DNA of 64,000 nucleotides, from assembly GCF_001870435.1 (NCBI RefSeq), contig NZ_MDDR01000052.1, forward strand, positions 62,001-126,000, in the 5' to 3' direction. The position numbers and the translations under genes are program-made. Position 1 is the stretch's first letter. The number at the start of each line of letters is the position of its first letter. The notes beneath the pieces are model-generated. The model did not search any database and had not been told where the DNA came from. It saw nothing but the letters and a program-made list of their open reading frames with translations. Of the stretch, positions 1 to 8,100 are shown one piece after another. This stretch comes from Pseudomonas costantinii (lineage in GTDB: Bacteria; Pseudomonadota; Gammaproteobacteria; Pseudomonadales; Pseudomonadaceae).

Positions 1-1068
1 CTGGCGGATACGCGTCGCGCGCTCCTGGGCGCTTTCACCGATGGGCGCCATGCAATAAATCGTCACTTCGGTTTTGTCGACCGCGATCGGCCGCACCACG
101 CGGATCTGCGTGGAGAACTGGTCCATCAGGTACACATTGGGGTAGAGGCAGAGGTTGCGCGTCTGGTCGACGATAAAGTCGGCGCGCTCCTGGCCCAGGC
201 GCTCGGCCAGCTCGGCGCGGTGTGCATGCACCGGGCGAACCTCCGGGTTGAGCAGGCGTGTCCACAGCAGGATATGCCCGTGGTCGAAGGCATACACGCC
301 GCCCAGGCTTTTCGACCAGCCGTTGGCGTCGACGGTGCGCGTGCCTTCCGTTTCGTAATTGCGCCGGCCCATGGTCGCCGAGTAGTTCCAGTGCACGGAG
401 CTGACGTGATAGCCGTCGGCGCCATTCTCAATCTGCAACTTCCAGTTGCCGTCGTAGACGTAAGACGAACTGCCGCGCAGCACTTCCAGGCCCAGCGGCG
501 CCTGATCGACCATCTGGTCGATGATCACACGGGTCTCGCCCAAGTAATCGCTGAGCTCCGGCACCGCCTCGCTGAGGCTGCCGAACAGAAAGCCGCGATA
601 GTTTTCAAAGCGCCCCAGGCGCTTGAGGTCGTGGGAACCGTCACAGTCAAAACTGTCCGGGTAGGCGCCGGTCTTGGCGTCCTTCACTTTGAGCAGCTTG
701 CCGGCGTTACTGAAGGTCCAGCCGTGGAATGGGCAGGTAAACGAGCCCTTGTTGCCTTGCTTGCGGCGGCACAACATCGCGCCACGGTGGGCACAGGCGT
801 TGACCAGCCCGTGCAGCGTGCCTTGTTTATCGCGCGTAATGACGACGGGCTGGCGGCCAATCCAGGTGGTGAAGTAATCGTTGATCTCAGGCACCTGGCT
901 TTCATGGGCCAGGTAGATCCAACCCCCTTCGAAGATGTGCTTCATCTCCAGGGCGAACAGGTCGGGGTCGGTAAAAATATCGCGGCGGCAGCGGAAAACC
1001 CCGGTAGCGGGATCTTCCTGAACGGATTCGCCCAGTTGGCGAGCGAGTCGGTCGAGTGTGCTGATCAT
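1..1068 (-). CDS. benA: Benzoate 1,2-dioxygenase large (alpha) subunit, 3' end outside the window
   Basis: Oxygenase component of the ring-hydroxylating dioxygenase that turns benzoate into the cis-dihydrodiol, the entry to the catechol branch of the beta-ketoadipate pathway. The first 356 residues (of about 450 usual) are in the window. The Rieske [2Fe-2S] ligands are visible as CAH (C92, H94) and CPFH (C112, H115), and the mononuclear iron region as GADGYHVSSVHW (D218, H221, H226). The text near the window edge (TEVTIYCMAPIGE) matches what I recall of Acinetobacter BenA more closely than anthranilate dioxygenase AntA; AntA is the main alternative. The ATG at 1068 follows a weak GAGGG ribosome site. 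It lies just downstream of benR on the same strand, so benB and benC are expected further left. Control by BenR is inferred from the two operator half-sites in the gap. Confidence 0.88.
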   Translation of the reverse strand, partial: MISTLDRLARQLGESVQEDPATGVFRCRRDIFTDPDLFALEMKHIFEGGWIYLAHESQVPEINDYFTTWIGRQPVVITRDKQGTLHGLVNACAHRGAMLCRRKQGNKGSFTCPFHGWTFSNAGKLLKVKDAKTGAYPDSFDCDGSHDLKRLGRFENYRGFLFGSLSEAVPELSDYLGETRVIIDQMVDQAPLGLEVLRGSSSYVYDGNWKLQIENGADGYHVSSVHWNYSATMGRRNYETEGTRTVDANGWSKSLGGVYAFDHGHILLWTRLLNPEVRPVHAHRAELAERLGQERADFIVDQTRNLCLYPNVYLMDQFSTQIRVVRPIAVDKTEVTIYCMAPIGESAQERATRIRQ

Positions 1069-1106
1069 GGGGTAGGCCCTCGGTTGTTCTTGTATCAGGC
1101 CCCCTC

Positions 1107-1169
1107 ACCTTATGTATTTGCCCTACCCCTCAATATCCGCTGACTGCAAATCGCTATCCGCCAAGCGCA
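1107..1169 (-). promoter_or_regulatory. BenR/XylS-type operator and benA promoter
   Basis: Read on the minus strand, TGCGCTTGGCGGATA (1155-1169) and TGCAGTCAGCGGATA (1134-1148) are direct repeats separated by 6 bp, i.e. a 21-bp period. This is the arrangement known for XylS at the TOL Pm promoter (TGCA-N6-GGNTA twice). About 21 nt after the proximal site is TAAGGT (1107-1112), a plausible -10 comparable to the TAGGCT of Pm. The start point would be near 1100, about 30 nt before the benA ATG. The site assignment is by motif reading only. Confidence 0.8.
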
Positions 1170-1175
1170 AACCGT

Positions 1176-2123
1176 TTAGCGTTGACGCTTCCACGTCTGC
1201 GAAGGCAGCTCGCCAAAGCGCTTGCGATAGGATTCGGAGAAGCGCCCCAAGTGCAGAAAACCATGGTCCAGCGCCACCTCCGTCACACTGCGCGTCGTCG
1301 CCAGTTGCAACCTGGCATGCACCCGCTCAAGCTTGCGTTGCCGCACATAATCACGCGGCGACAAACCGACCTGACGTTCAAACAGGCTATACAGCGAACG
1401 CTCGCTGACCTTCGCGATCGCCATCAACTGCTCGACGCTAATGTCGTCGGTCAAATGCGCCTCGATAAACTCACGCACCGCTTCAAAGCCACCACCTTGA
1501 ACCGGCTGCGGGATAACACGCAGCACGTTACTGGCCAGCAGCGCCAACAGCTTACTTGCGACAATCCGCTCATACAGACCCTGCACCTCAGGCTCTGCGG
1601 CATTTTCCGCCTCATGGCAGATCAGCCCCAGCAGTTGCAGGAACCCGTTCATGTCGCTGAGCGCATGGCGTGCAGCCGCGAAACGGATGCCCTGCTGCGG
1701 CAACGTCCAGTGCTGCTCAAGGCAGGCGTTTTCCAACAGGCGCACCGGCAACTTGATGATGAATTTTTCGCAGTCGGCGGAATAAGTCAGGTCCACCGGA
1801 TCATCCGGATTAATCAGCAAGACCTCCCCCGGCCCGAACACCTGCTCTTCACCCCGAGAGTTGGAACGGCAGTGACCCGTCAGCAGAATTTGCAGGTGAT
1901 AAATCGTTTCCAGCGCCACCGACGTAACCCGCACCGGCGCGCCGTAGCTGATACGGCACAGGTCCAGGCTGGAAAAAGTCCGGTGACTGATACTCGCCTG
2001 CGGACGCCCCCTGGGCGGCAGGCGAATGCAGTGGCTGCCCACATGCTGGTTGACGTAATCCGACACTGCATAAGCGTCGGCACGCTGGAAGATCTGGCTG
2101 CGCTCACTCAATAGCACGGTCAT
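1176..2123 (-). CDS. benR: AraC/XylS-family activator of benzoate genes
   Basis: 315-residue transcription activator of the XylS/BenR group. An N-terminal effector-sensing domain (about residues 1-190) precedes an AraC double helix-turn-helix (about 210-312) with the typical second-helix text AIAKVSERSLYSLF and VALDHGFLHLGRFSESYRKRFGE. The N-terminus (QRADAYAVSDYVNQHVGSH) looks like BenR of Pseudomonas putida. The ATG is preceded by AAAGAGG at a good distance. It is encoded directly upstream of benA on the same strand, and XylS-like half-sites lie in the gap, which together make BenR the best call. AntR (anthranilate) is the closest alternative. Confidence 0.87.
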   Translation of the reverse strand: MTVLLSERSQIFQRADAYAVSDYVNQHVGSHCIRLPPRGRPQASISHRTFSSLDLCRISYGAPVRVTSVALETIYHLQILLTGHCRSNSRGEEQVFGPGEVLLINPDDPVDLTYSADCEKFIIKLPVRLLENACLEQHWTLPQQGIRFAAARHALSDMNGFLQLLGLICHEAENAAEPEVQGLYERIVASKLLALLASNVLRVIPQPVQGGGFEAVREFIEAHLTDDISVEQLMAIAKVSERSLYSLFERQVGLSPRDYVRQRKLERVHARLQLATTRSVTEVALDHGFLHLGRFSESYRKRFGELPSQTWKRQR

Positions 2124-2347
2124 GGTTGCGCCTCTTTATAGTTATTGGCCCTAGGCTGACGGTTTGGGTAGGGGGCGTCCAATATGGATAAGGTCTGAGA
2201 GGATACCTTGGGGGTATTGTGCGGTGCTGGGGGGGATTGGGCGTTTTGGTGAAGTGCTTGATCGGCTGGACTCGCTAACTGAGCTTCAAATACAGCCCTC
2301 AGCTATTGGCACTGCGGCAATATGGAAGCCCTGAAGACGAGGATCGT
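2124..2347. other. Intergenic, benR upstream region
   Basis: About 220 bases between the benR start and the first palindromic element. It should carry the benR promoter, but no convincing -35/-10 pair or operator could be picked out by eye. No gene seen. Confidence 0.4.
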
Positions 2348-2434
2348 GAAAAGGAGACAGATTTATTTTTCAGAAACTCCTACCCCCCTGAAAAACCCCA
2401 CTCAAGAAAGCGAAAAATAAATCTGTCCCCTTTG
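2348..2434. repeat. Palindromic element, copy 1 (long type)
   Basis: Imperfect inverted arms of 19 bp at 2353-2371 and 2412-2430 (consensus GGGGACAGATTTATTTTTC and its complement) enclose a C-rich core of about 40 nt. It is flanked by GAAAA on the left and TTTG on the right. The same element recurs at 3632, 4316 and 4495. Copies 1 and 3 share a longer core containing CCCCCCTGAAAAAC. No transposase is encoded, so it behaves like a REP/MITE-type non-autonomous element. Confidence 0.9.
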
Positions 2435-2689
2435 CTCTACCGCTTGCGCGAAATGGGGAAGGCTTGCAGGATGCTCTCGCAGTCCCTGCGCCAGACCTGT
2501 CCAAAATTTCGGGCCCAATTCCTGCACTTTAGGTGAGATGATGGAGGCTGAAACGGCCGCACTCAGAGCTCGGGAACACGGTTTCTACATGAAGTTTCTC
2601 ACTAGCGAAGCCAAGAGTTCCAGCCAAAACCAAAACGCTTTTAAAGCACCGCCCAAGTCATCAACAGTTTTGATTTGCGCTCCAGCTAA

Positions 2690-2816
2690 GCCTGAGTATA
2701 TTTTTGTCCATCCACACTAAAGAATTTGTCGGACTTTATTTTTGTTTTGAGCAAACTCGCCTCTGACAATGCACCTTTCTCTGCACTAGCAAGGACGCCA
2801 GTTGCTTTTGCAACTT
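2690..2816 (-). pseudogene. Decayed fragment, probably an old CdiA toxin tail
   Basis: On the minus strand a short open stretch reads VAKATGVLASAEKGAL and then SVDGQKYTQA before a stop, and a shifted frame continues with LAGAQIKTVDDLGGAL. The compositional style (AT-rich, helix text) and the position at the end of the orphan toxin array suggest a degraded C-terminal toxin module. No start codon or intact domain is visible, and the identification is inference from context. The rest of 2435-2828 holds no convincing gene. Confidence 0.35.
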
Positions 2817-2828
2817 AACTGTTCTACA

Positions 2829-3041
2829 TCATACATATCTCGTCTCGCAATTCACCAGCAGACATAACCCTCCAGTTTTTTTTACGAGACTTATAGGTTT
2901 TTTTGTCTCCCCATCATCAACTGAAATTTCAACCAGGAGCTCCTGATCCTCGAAGCTTTGAAGCTCCTTTATCAATTGTTTGATTGTCTTCCCCTTAACA
3001 ATCCAATCCGGCGATCCAGAAATATTTTTCACATTAATCAC
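2829..3041 (-). CDS. Putative immunity protein of the preceding orphan toxin tail
   Basis: 70-residue acidic/mixed protein beginning with a GTG codon (MINVKNISGSPDWIVKGKTI). Its start overlaps the stop of the toxin-tail fragment at 3034 by 8 bp, a typical toxin/immunity translational coupling. The pattern SPDWIVK...TIKQLIKELQSF followed by a predicted beta strand set (LLVEISVDDGE) is what I associate with small immunity proteins found next to this toxin type, but that is memory, not a search. Low GC compared with the chromosome fits horizontally acquired CDI cargo. The product would be cytosolic and bind the toxin. Confidence 0.65.
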   Translation of the reverse strand: MINVKNISGSPDWIVKGKTIKQLIKELQSFEDQELLVEISVDDGETKKPISLVKKTGGLCLLVNCETRYV

Positions 3042-3317
3042 CTATACGATTGAGATCCACATCAAAAGTACCTGCCCGCGCTTCCTTACTTTCAAGTGCC
3101 TTAACCGAATCTGCCATTTTCCACGCCCCACCATTATGCCCATCAAGATCTCTGGTAATGTAATCTTTTCCGTTCTTAAATACCGCCTGGCCACCGTGAA
3201 CGGTTTCATTAACTTTCTCAAAGCCTAAAGCTTCTGCCGCCAGCCTAGCCTCCTTTGTAGTTTTGTAAACTGGCGAGGCAAGTGCTCGAGGCTCTTTTGC
3301 ACCAACAAATAAAGAAT
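3034..3317 (-). pseudogene. Orphan CdiA C-terminal toxin fragment (polymorphic toxin tail)
   Basis: An open frame without a start codon runs for about 90 codons and ends LNRIGD-stop. It contains FVGAKEPRALAS, VHGGQAVFKNGKDYITRD and DGHNGGAWKMADS, motifs of the small polymorphic-toxin tails annotated as 'toxin C-terminal domain' (possibly Pfam Ntox21; not verified). The frame opens directly after the stop of the CPCC gene, so the long exoprotein that should precede it is missing. This is the usual look of an orphan cdiA-CT module. It is followed with an 8-bp overlap by a matching small immunity gene. It could be expressed only after recombination onto the intact cdiA. Confidence 0.7.
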
Positions 3318-3572
3318 TTAATTATTTTTTAGTTGCCTGACCGGATCCCATTCATTAGGTTTGAGTTGATGCTTGCTCCACCATTTCATCCCCTCAGAAA
3401 CCCACTTTCCGCGTAAATCGGAATGAGCGGTTGTCGAGTCATCATACCCAAACTCCGTCCCGCAGCATGGGCAAATATTGTACGAAGCACAGCCAAAACT
3501 GTCATACGCCGGCTCATTAAGATCAGGATATCTGCATACCGGACATAAATATGTTTGATTACTATTGGGCAT
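3318..3572 (-). CDS. CPCC-family cysteine-rich protein, putative immunity protein
   Basis: 84 residues with the cysteine signature LCPVCRYP near the N-terminus and NICPCCGTEFGYDD, i.e. the Cys-rich CPCC family often found as immunity genes next to polymorphic toxins; the cysteines may bind zinc. I use the ATG at 3572 (MPNSNQTYLCP) because the stop of the preceding toxin remnant (DYFNAQ-stop at 3562) overlaps it by 11 nt, as in coupled toxin/immunity pairs. An in-frame upstream ATG at 3602 would lie inside the toxin remnant. It ends in an AT-rich stretch directly joined to the next toxin fragment. Confidence 0.75.
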   Translation of the reverse strand: MPNSNQTYLCPVCRYPDLNEPAYDSFGCASYNICPCCGTEFGYDDSTTAHSDLRGKWVSEGMKWWSKHQLKPNEWDPVRQLKNN

Positions 3573-3630
3573 TAAAATAGTCCAAGTTTGAACCCTTACC
3601 ATGCACTGCTGGATCAGGCTTGTAGTACAA
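3562..3630 (-). pseudogene. Truncated toxin tail end cut by palindromic element copy 2
   Basis: The last about 22 codons of a toxin-like protein, ending HGKGSNLDYFNAQ-stop, are present just upstream of the CPCC immunity gene. They are cut off abruptly at 3631 where the palindromic element (copy 2) begins. Ends of this style (PDP, VHGKGS, YFN) are common in secreted polymorphic toxins. The rest of the toxin is gone, so this is a relic. Confidence 0.55.
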
Positions 3631-3631
3631 T

Positions 3632-3707
3632 GAAAAGGGGACAGATTTATTTTTCAGAAACCTCTACCCTCCCTCAAGAAAGCGAAAAATAAATCTGCCC
3701 CCTTTGT
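3632..3707. repeat. Palindromic element, copy 2 (short type)
   Basis: Arms at 3637-3655 and 3684-3702 match the consensus, the right arm carrying CTGCCCCC instead of CTGTCCCC. The core is about 12 nt shorter than in copies 1 and 3 (CCTCTACCCTCCCTC). It sits exactly at the broken end of a toxin fragment (3630) and the end of the TPR gene module (3718). Confidence 0.9.
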
Positions 3708-3717
3708 TTCGCTTTGT

Positions 3718-4278
3718 TTAATGTGCCGACGTTCCGGATTGCTTAATTTTTTCGATTCTTACTTTGGCCGCTGAGTACTTATCAGCATATTTTTCCGGCG
3801 TGCTCTTGTGGAGACCCTCCAAAATCAACATCAGATTTTCATGACCAGCCAAGTCTGTAGGTTGTATTTCAATAGCATCCTCATAGCACTGCAAGGCGCC
3901 TTCAAGATCTCCCACCTTTACCAACATCGCCCCGAGTTCAAAATACGTATCGACAAATGAAGGTTCAGCTTCAATAGCGGCCTGATAATACTTGAATGCG
4001 TCGACAAAATTAGACGCACGCTCATTCGACACGCCTGCTAGGAAAAGATATCGAGCAATGACTTGGTCAGGGGCGAGCTGGGTGGAAACTTCATAATGCT
4101 TTATAGCCTGAGCGAAGTCACGCTGATAGAAGCATATATCGCCCAAGCATTCAGCATATGCCGACTCCGACAGTAATTGCGAGCTTGCCTTGAAGTACTC
4201 AACAGCCTTTTCGACACGTCCACTTGAAAGATATCGAACCAGCTGTCTCTTGATCTCATTAAAATCAGATTCGCTCAC
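3718..4278 (-). CDS. TPR-repeat protein, putative immunity/cargo gene of the CDI array
   Basis: 186 residues with at least three tetratricopeptide-like helix pairs (around residues 35-70, 70-105 and 105-140; for example YAECLGDICFYQRDFAQAIKHYE, shown in part, and YFELGAMLVKVGDLEGALQCYE in part). No signal peptide. The GTG start at 4278 is 1 nt after the stop of a short toxin-like end (FVKVVGE-stop) and follows GGAGAG. This placement makes it a candidate immunity protein of a lost toxin; helical-repeat immunity proteins are known in CDI and T6 systems. A general TPR scaffold with no CDI role is the alternative. Confidence 0.6.
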   Translation of the reverse strand: MSESDFNEIKRQLVRYLSSGRVEKAVEYFKASSQLLSESAYAECLGDICFYQRDFAQAIKHYEVSTQLAPDQVIARYLFLAGVSNERASNFVDAFKYYQAAIEAEPSFVDTYFELGAMLVKVGDLEGALQCYEDAIEIQPTDLAGHENLMLILEGLHKSTPEKYADKYSAAKVRIEKIKQSGTSAH

Positions 4279-4315
4279 ACCTACTCTCCAACCACTTTAA
4301 CAAATGAAAAGGCAA

Positions 4316-4403
4316 GAAAAAGGGAACAGATTTATTTTTCAAAAACTCCTACCCCCCTGAAAAACTCACTCAAGAAAGCGAAAAATAAATCTGTCCCCTT
4401 TGT
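4316..4403. repeat. Palindromic element, copy 3 (long type)
   Basis: Arms at 4322-4340 (one change, GGGAACAG) and 4380-4398 with the long core. It truncates the toxin fragment at 4406 on one side and borders the TPR module on the other. Confidence 0.9.
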
Positions 4404-4405
4404 TC

Positions 4406-4692
4406 CGTCGTCACCTGCTTGAGCTCGCCGGGAGCACGTATTATCTCACGCAATTGCTTCATAGCCTGCTCATTCCAGGTAGCCATCGAACCTGTGAAAA
4501 GTGGACAGATTTATTTTTCAGAAACCTCTACCCCCCTCAAGAAAGCGAAAAATAAATCTGCCCCCTTTGTTGCAGTTAAATTATCCGGCAATCCAGACGG
4601 CATTTTCTGCCCAGAGCCACCTATACCTTTTGCACCGTTGATTACAGCGGAGTAAAAAAATATATCCTCGGCAGTGCCGGAGATATTTTAGC
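4406..4692 (-). pseudogene. Orphan CdiA C-terminal fragment interrupted by palindromic element copy 4
   Basis: Minus-strand reading from 4692 gives ISGTAEDIFFYSAVING, then KGIGGSGQKMPSGLPDNLTA. The frame is broken by element copy 4 and resumes after it with TGSMATWNEQAMKQLREI and ending APGELKQVTTE at element copy 3. A three-base ACA occurs on both sides of copy 4, so removing the element restores one frame, as expected if it inserted into a once-continuous toxin gene. No start codon is present, and a TAA lies just upstream. The toxin activity is not recognised. Confidence 0.6.
4495..4571. repeat. Palindromic element, copy 4 (short type) inside a toxin fragment
   Basis: Arms at 4501-4519 and 4547-4565, short core as in copy 2. 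It interrupts the orphan toxin fragment 4406-4692 and appears flanked by a 3-bp ACA repeat. This is the clearest insertion event among the four copies. Confidence 0.9.
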
Positions 4693-4707
4693 ACTTCAAA
4701 TAACCAA

Positions 4708-5097
4708 CTAAAGCCCCATAACAAAATCTCTAATTAACTGTCTGTCCGAGTCATTTTTAGCCGCCCCAGTTAAAGCTGGAATCAAATAATAAAGCAGTAA
4801 TTCAACCCTTGACGCCTCTGTCGGAATAGCTTCCGCCACACAACCAAGCAATAATTTTATAGACATAATGGCCGCAAATGACTCATACCCCCTCGGCCCA
4901 GAAAAAGGTAACTTTTTAAAGTAATATTTTGCTAATCGCTTCTGATCAGAACGCTTCCACGTACGATGGGGAATTAGTAGCAATGCTTCTCCCCAATCAG
5001 CAGACTCTATCGGATATTTAGTTATTAGCCAATCAGCAGCCTGATCAGAACTCATGCTAACAAGCTGTGCGCATAACACTCTCTGTCGCTCATCCAT
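4708..5097 (-). CDS. Putative immunity protein of the intact CdiA toxin
   Basis: 129-residue, mostly helical cytosolic protein (ends SDRQLIRDFVMGL), starting 7 bp after the cdiA stop. This is the position of cdiI in loci ordered cdiB-cdiA-cdiI. It has two WxxxL-type helix stretches (ADWLITKYP, ADWGEALLL) and no signal peptide or known family that I recognise. AGTAGG lies about 8 nt before the ATG. Its role (neutralising the CdiA C-terminal toxin of sibling cells) is inferred from position only. Confidence 0.7.
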   Translation of the reverse strand: MDERQRVLCAQLVSMSSDQAADWLITKYPIESADWGEALLLIPHRTWKRSDQKRLAKYYFKKLPFSGPRGYESFAAIMSIKLLLGCVAEAIPTEASRVELLLYYLIPALTGAAKNDSDRQLIRDFVMGL

Positions 5098-5104
5098 ATC
5101 AAAC

Positions 5105-8100
5105 CTACTTCGGGATAAATAAATTTTCTGGCAGCCCGGAGTTACTACTCAACGATGCTGGCGGCTTGTAATGCCCAGAACTATTAGTCCACTGACTTAT
5201 TGTTCCTCGACTTGGACCATCATTATTCCCAAAGCGTATAGAACCTGCATATTTGACGTCCCCTCCACCGCTAAGTCCAAGGTGAGTCGAAAAAGCCTCA
5301 TTAACATTTGGTCTACTGACTCGAACTGCTCCATCAGGCATTGTTACAAAATCATATGATCCTGATGGCGTTATCTTGCTGCCACCTGGAGTTTGCAACC
5401 AGTAACGACCAGATGAGTCTTGAACAAGAGTCCTTATTGGTCGCTGCGCAATAGCAGGGTCATTTGGGAAAACATTAGTTAACGTACCACGTTCAGTAAG
5501 ATTCGGAACAGCGCCAGGTCCTTTTGCACCTTGTAAATATTTTATCGCCTTTTCCAGCTGCGCCAACCCTGCTGGATCAGTATCTCCCGGCAACCGAGGC
5601 CTAGACTCGACTCTACCACCACCGGCCCCACCGCCGCTTATCAAGGCTAGCCGGTCCATCGAAGGACCCCAGTCTGCAATCTGCTTGGCCAAATGTTCTG
5701 CAGCCGCTACAGATCGATCCACCAACTCAGTTTTGTAACTCTCACAAACCTGTGTCTGGCACTGCATTGCCATCAGGTCATCCAACGCGACAATAATTCC
5801 AGGCAGCTTGTCTTTAGCGAGGAGAGAACTGGTGATGCCCATCGCGTACTCGGTTTTGTACAGGCTTTCCTCGTTAAACCGCTCGTTGTCCCATTTGTTC
5901 TTCTGACATGCTTCGTCGGTACCGCAGCTCTTCATCCCGGAGGCAAACGCCTTAATGTCCGACTGCTCCAGATAATTGTAAACGGTACCTTGCTGCGCAA
6001 CCCACCCAGCAACCTCTTGGTCCTTACTGCTGCCACCAACTCCTGCTGCGACCGTCATCCCGATCAACTGTGAGGTCAACGCTAATACGCGCTCATGAGC
6101 CTCCCCAGGAAATATCTCCGCCCCAAAAGTCTGTATCAACGCTTTATTCGCGCCGGCTGCAATAGCACCAGAGGCAAAATCCCCCCCTGCCGCTTCTGCG
6201 ATCAGCCCTCCGACAATCGCATGCACCGCCACTTTTGTGGAAAGACCAGAACCACTGAGCTCGGTACCCACACGCTCGTAAATCATTCCAGAGAGAAGAC
6301 TGGCCGTAAGATCAATCGCAGCCTGACCAATGTTTTTAGTAAAACTGCCACCATTCGCGACAGTTCGCAGCGCCGAATTGACCGCCAACTGCCTGCCAAG
6401 GTCGGATGTGGTGAGTTCACCGGTAACTCCGGCGAACTTCGCGATAGCACCGCTGGCCCCCGCGATTGCATAGCCTTTCAGGCTTTCACCAGACGTCACG
6501 TCCTTGGCGATAGCACCTAAGTTTCCTTTGTTATTGATCGTGCTTGTCGCGCCTTTTATGGCTACAGCGGTATATACCGAGTTTGCGGCGAGACCTGTCG
6601 TCGTCGTCGAGGCAGCTCCCACGAGCCCCGCACCGAGCCCCCAAGTGAAATAAGTGACAATGATGGCGATGACCAATGCCGCACCACCACCCAAACTTGA
6701 ATTGCTGTATTTAAAGCTATCGTGAACCTCTTGGACCTGGCGCCAATCCACATCTCCGCGCTTCTCGGCTTCTTTCAACCAAGCCAGTTGCGGGTCGGCT
6801 TTTACCATCACCTCGATGGTTTGGCTTACGGTGTGCTGGTCGATCTTCTTGATATCAATCTTCAAACCGTCGACGGCTTTAATCACGATGCTACCTTCCG
6901 CAATCATCTGCGTCTGACGCAACGTCTCGTCGGTGTTACCTTTACCTTTGGAGCTCGTCCAGACTAGGCTGTTCTTACTCTTCTCATGACTCTCCTGATG
7001 CAGGTCCTTAACCGCCTCAAACGTCACCGCCCCACCACTGACAATCGCAATATCCTTGCCACTCTCGAGCTTGGCGCCTTGGTACAGCTGGTCCCCACCG
7101 CTTTGCAGGGTCTGATTACCGCCACTAGTAATTTGGCTGCCGACGTTCGTGACCTGAGTCACTTCATCCCGTTGGGTTTCTTTACTCCCCCAACTGCCCT
7201 TCTTCTTCATGTCATACAGCGAGTAATCGCTGTCTTGAGCAGACAACAAACCCAGCTTGCCGCCCGCCACCAAATACGCCTCATCCCCCGCCGTCACGCG
7301 GCTGGCACTCAGAACCAAGTCTTTCCCAGCACCGAGCGCCACATCCCCGCCGGCCTTCACCGTGGTAGACACCTGACTCACATGATCTTCCTGCGCCTTA
7401 ACCTTCTTCAAATCCAACGCCGAATGCTGCTCATCCGCCGCCGAAGCCAAAGTTAGGTTCTCAGTCGCCGACATGGCCACATCACGCTTGGCCTCGATCT
7501 GGCTGGCAATCGCCGTCAAATCCCGACCGGCCACTGCCGACAGGTCTCGACCTGCCGTCACTGAAGAGCCGTTCTGGGTCACCGAGCTGCTGTTGTTGTG
7601 AGCGCTGATATTGGGGGTGCTGTTGACCTGCTCCACGGACCCGAACTCAAGGTCTCGCCCGGCCTGGATCGTGGTGTCGCGCCCGCTTTGCAGCGCGCTG
7701 CCCTGGTTGGAGAAGTCCCGCCCGGCCTTGAGGCTCAGGTCGTTGGCAGCTTCAATGCGGGCGGCGTTGTCGATAAAGTCGGTGCGCTCAGAGATGACCC
7801 CGTCACTGCTCTCGTGACGGGTCACACTCCGCTCGTTGATCACATCCCCATTCACGGCGGTCAACGTGACATCCCGCCCTGTGATAATCCCACCCGCCTT
7901 GTTGACGATAGTGTTGCCCGCCAGCAGGTCGAGGCGATTACCGGCCTCGATCAACCCACTGTTCACCAGGTCATTACCGGCCTTGGCCGACAAGTTGTTA
8001 CTGGCCCGCAAGGTGCCGACGTTGTTCAAGTCCTGACCCGCAATCAGGCTGATGTCATTCCCCGCAATCAACGCGCCGGTTGGCGCCAGACGGTTGTTGG

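Noticed and set aside
1..1068. Anthranilate dioxygenase antA instead of benA
   Set aside because: The residue pattern near the window edge and the BenR-like regulator with XylS-type sites favour benzoate; antA remains a minor alternative.
220..1143. Long plus-strand open frame opposite benA (about 307 codons)
   Set aside because: It is the antisense shadow of benA, whose Rieske and iron-site motifs are on the minus strand.
2538..2720. Plus-strand frame of 60 codons after the first palindromic element
   Set aside because: No ribosome site, no domain, and the same DNA gives toxin-like fragments on the other strand.
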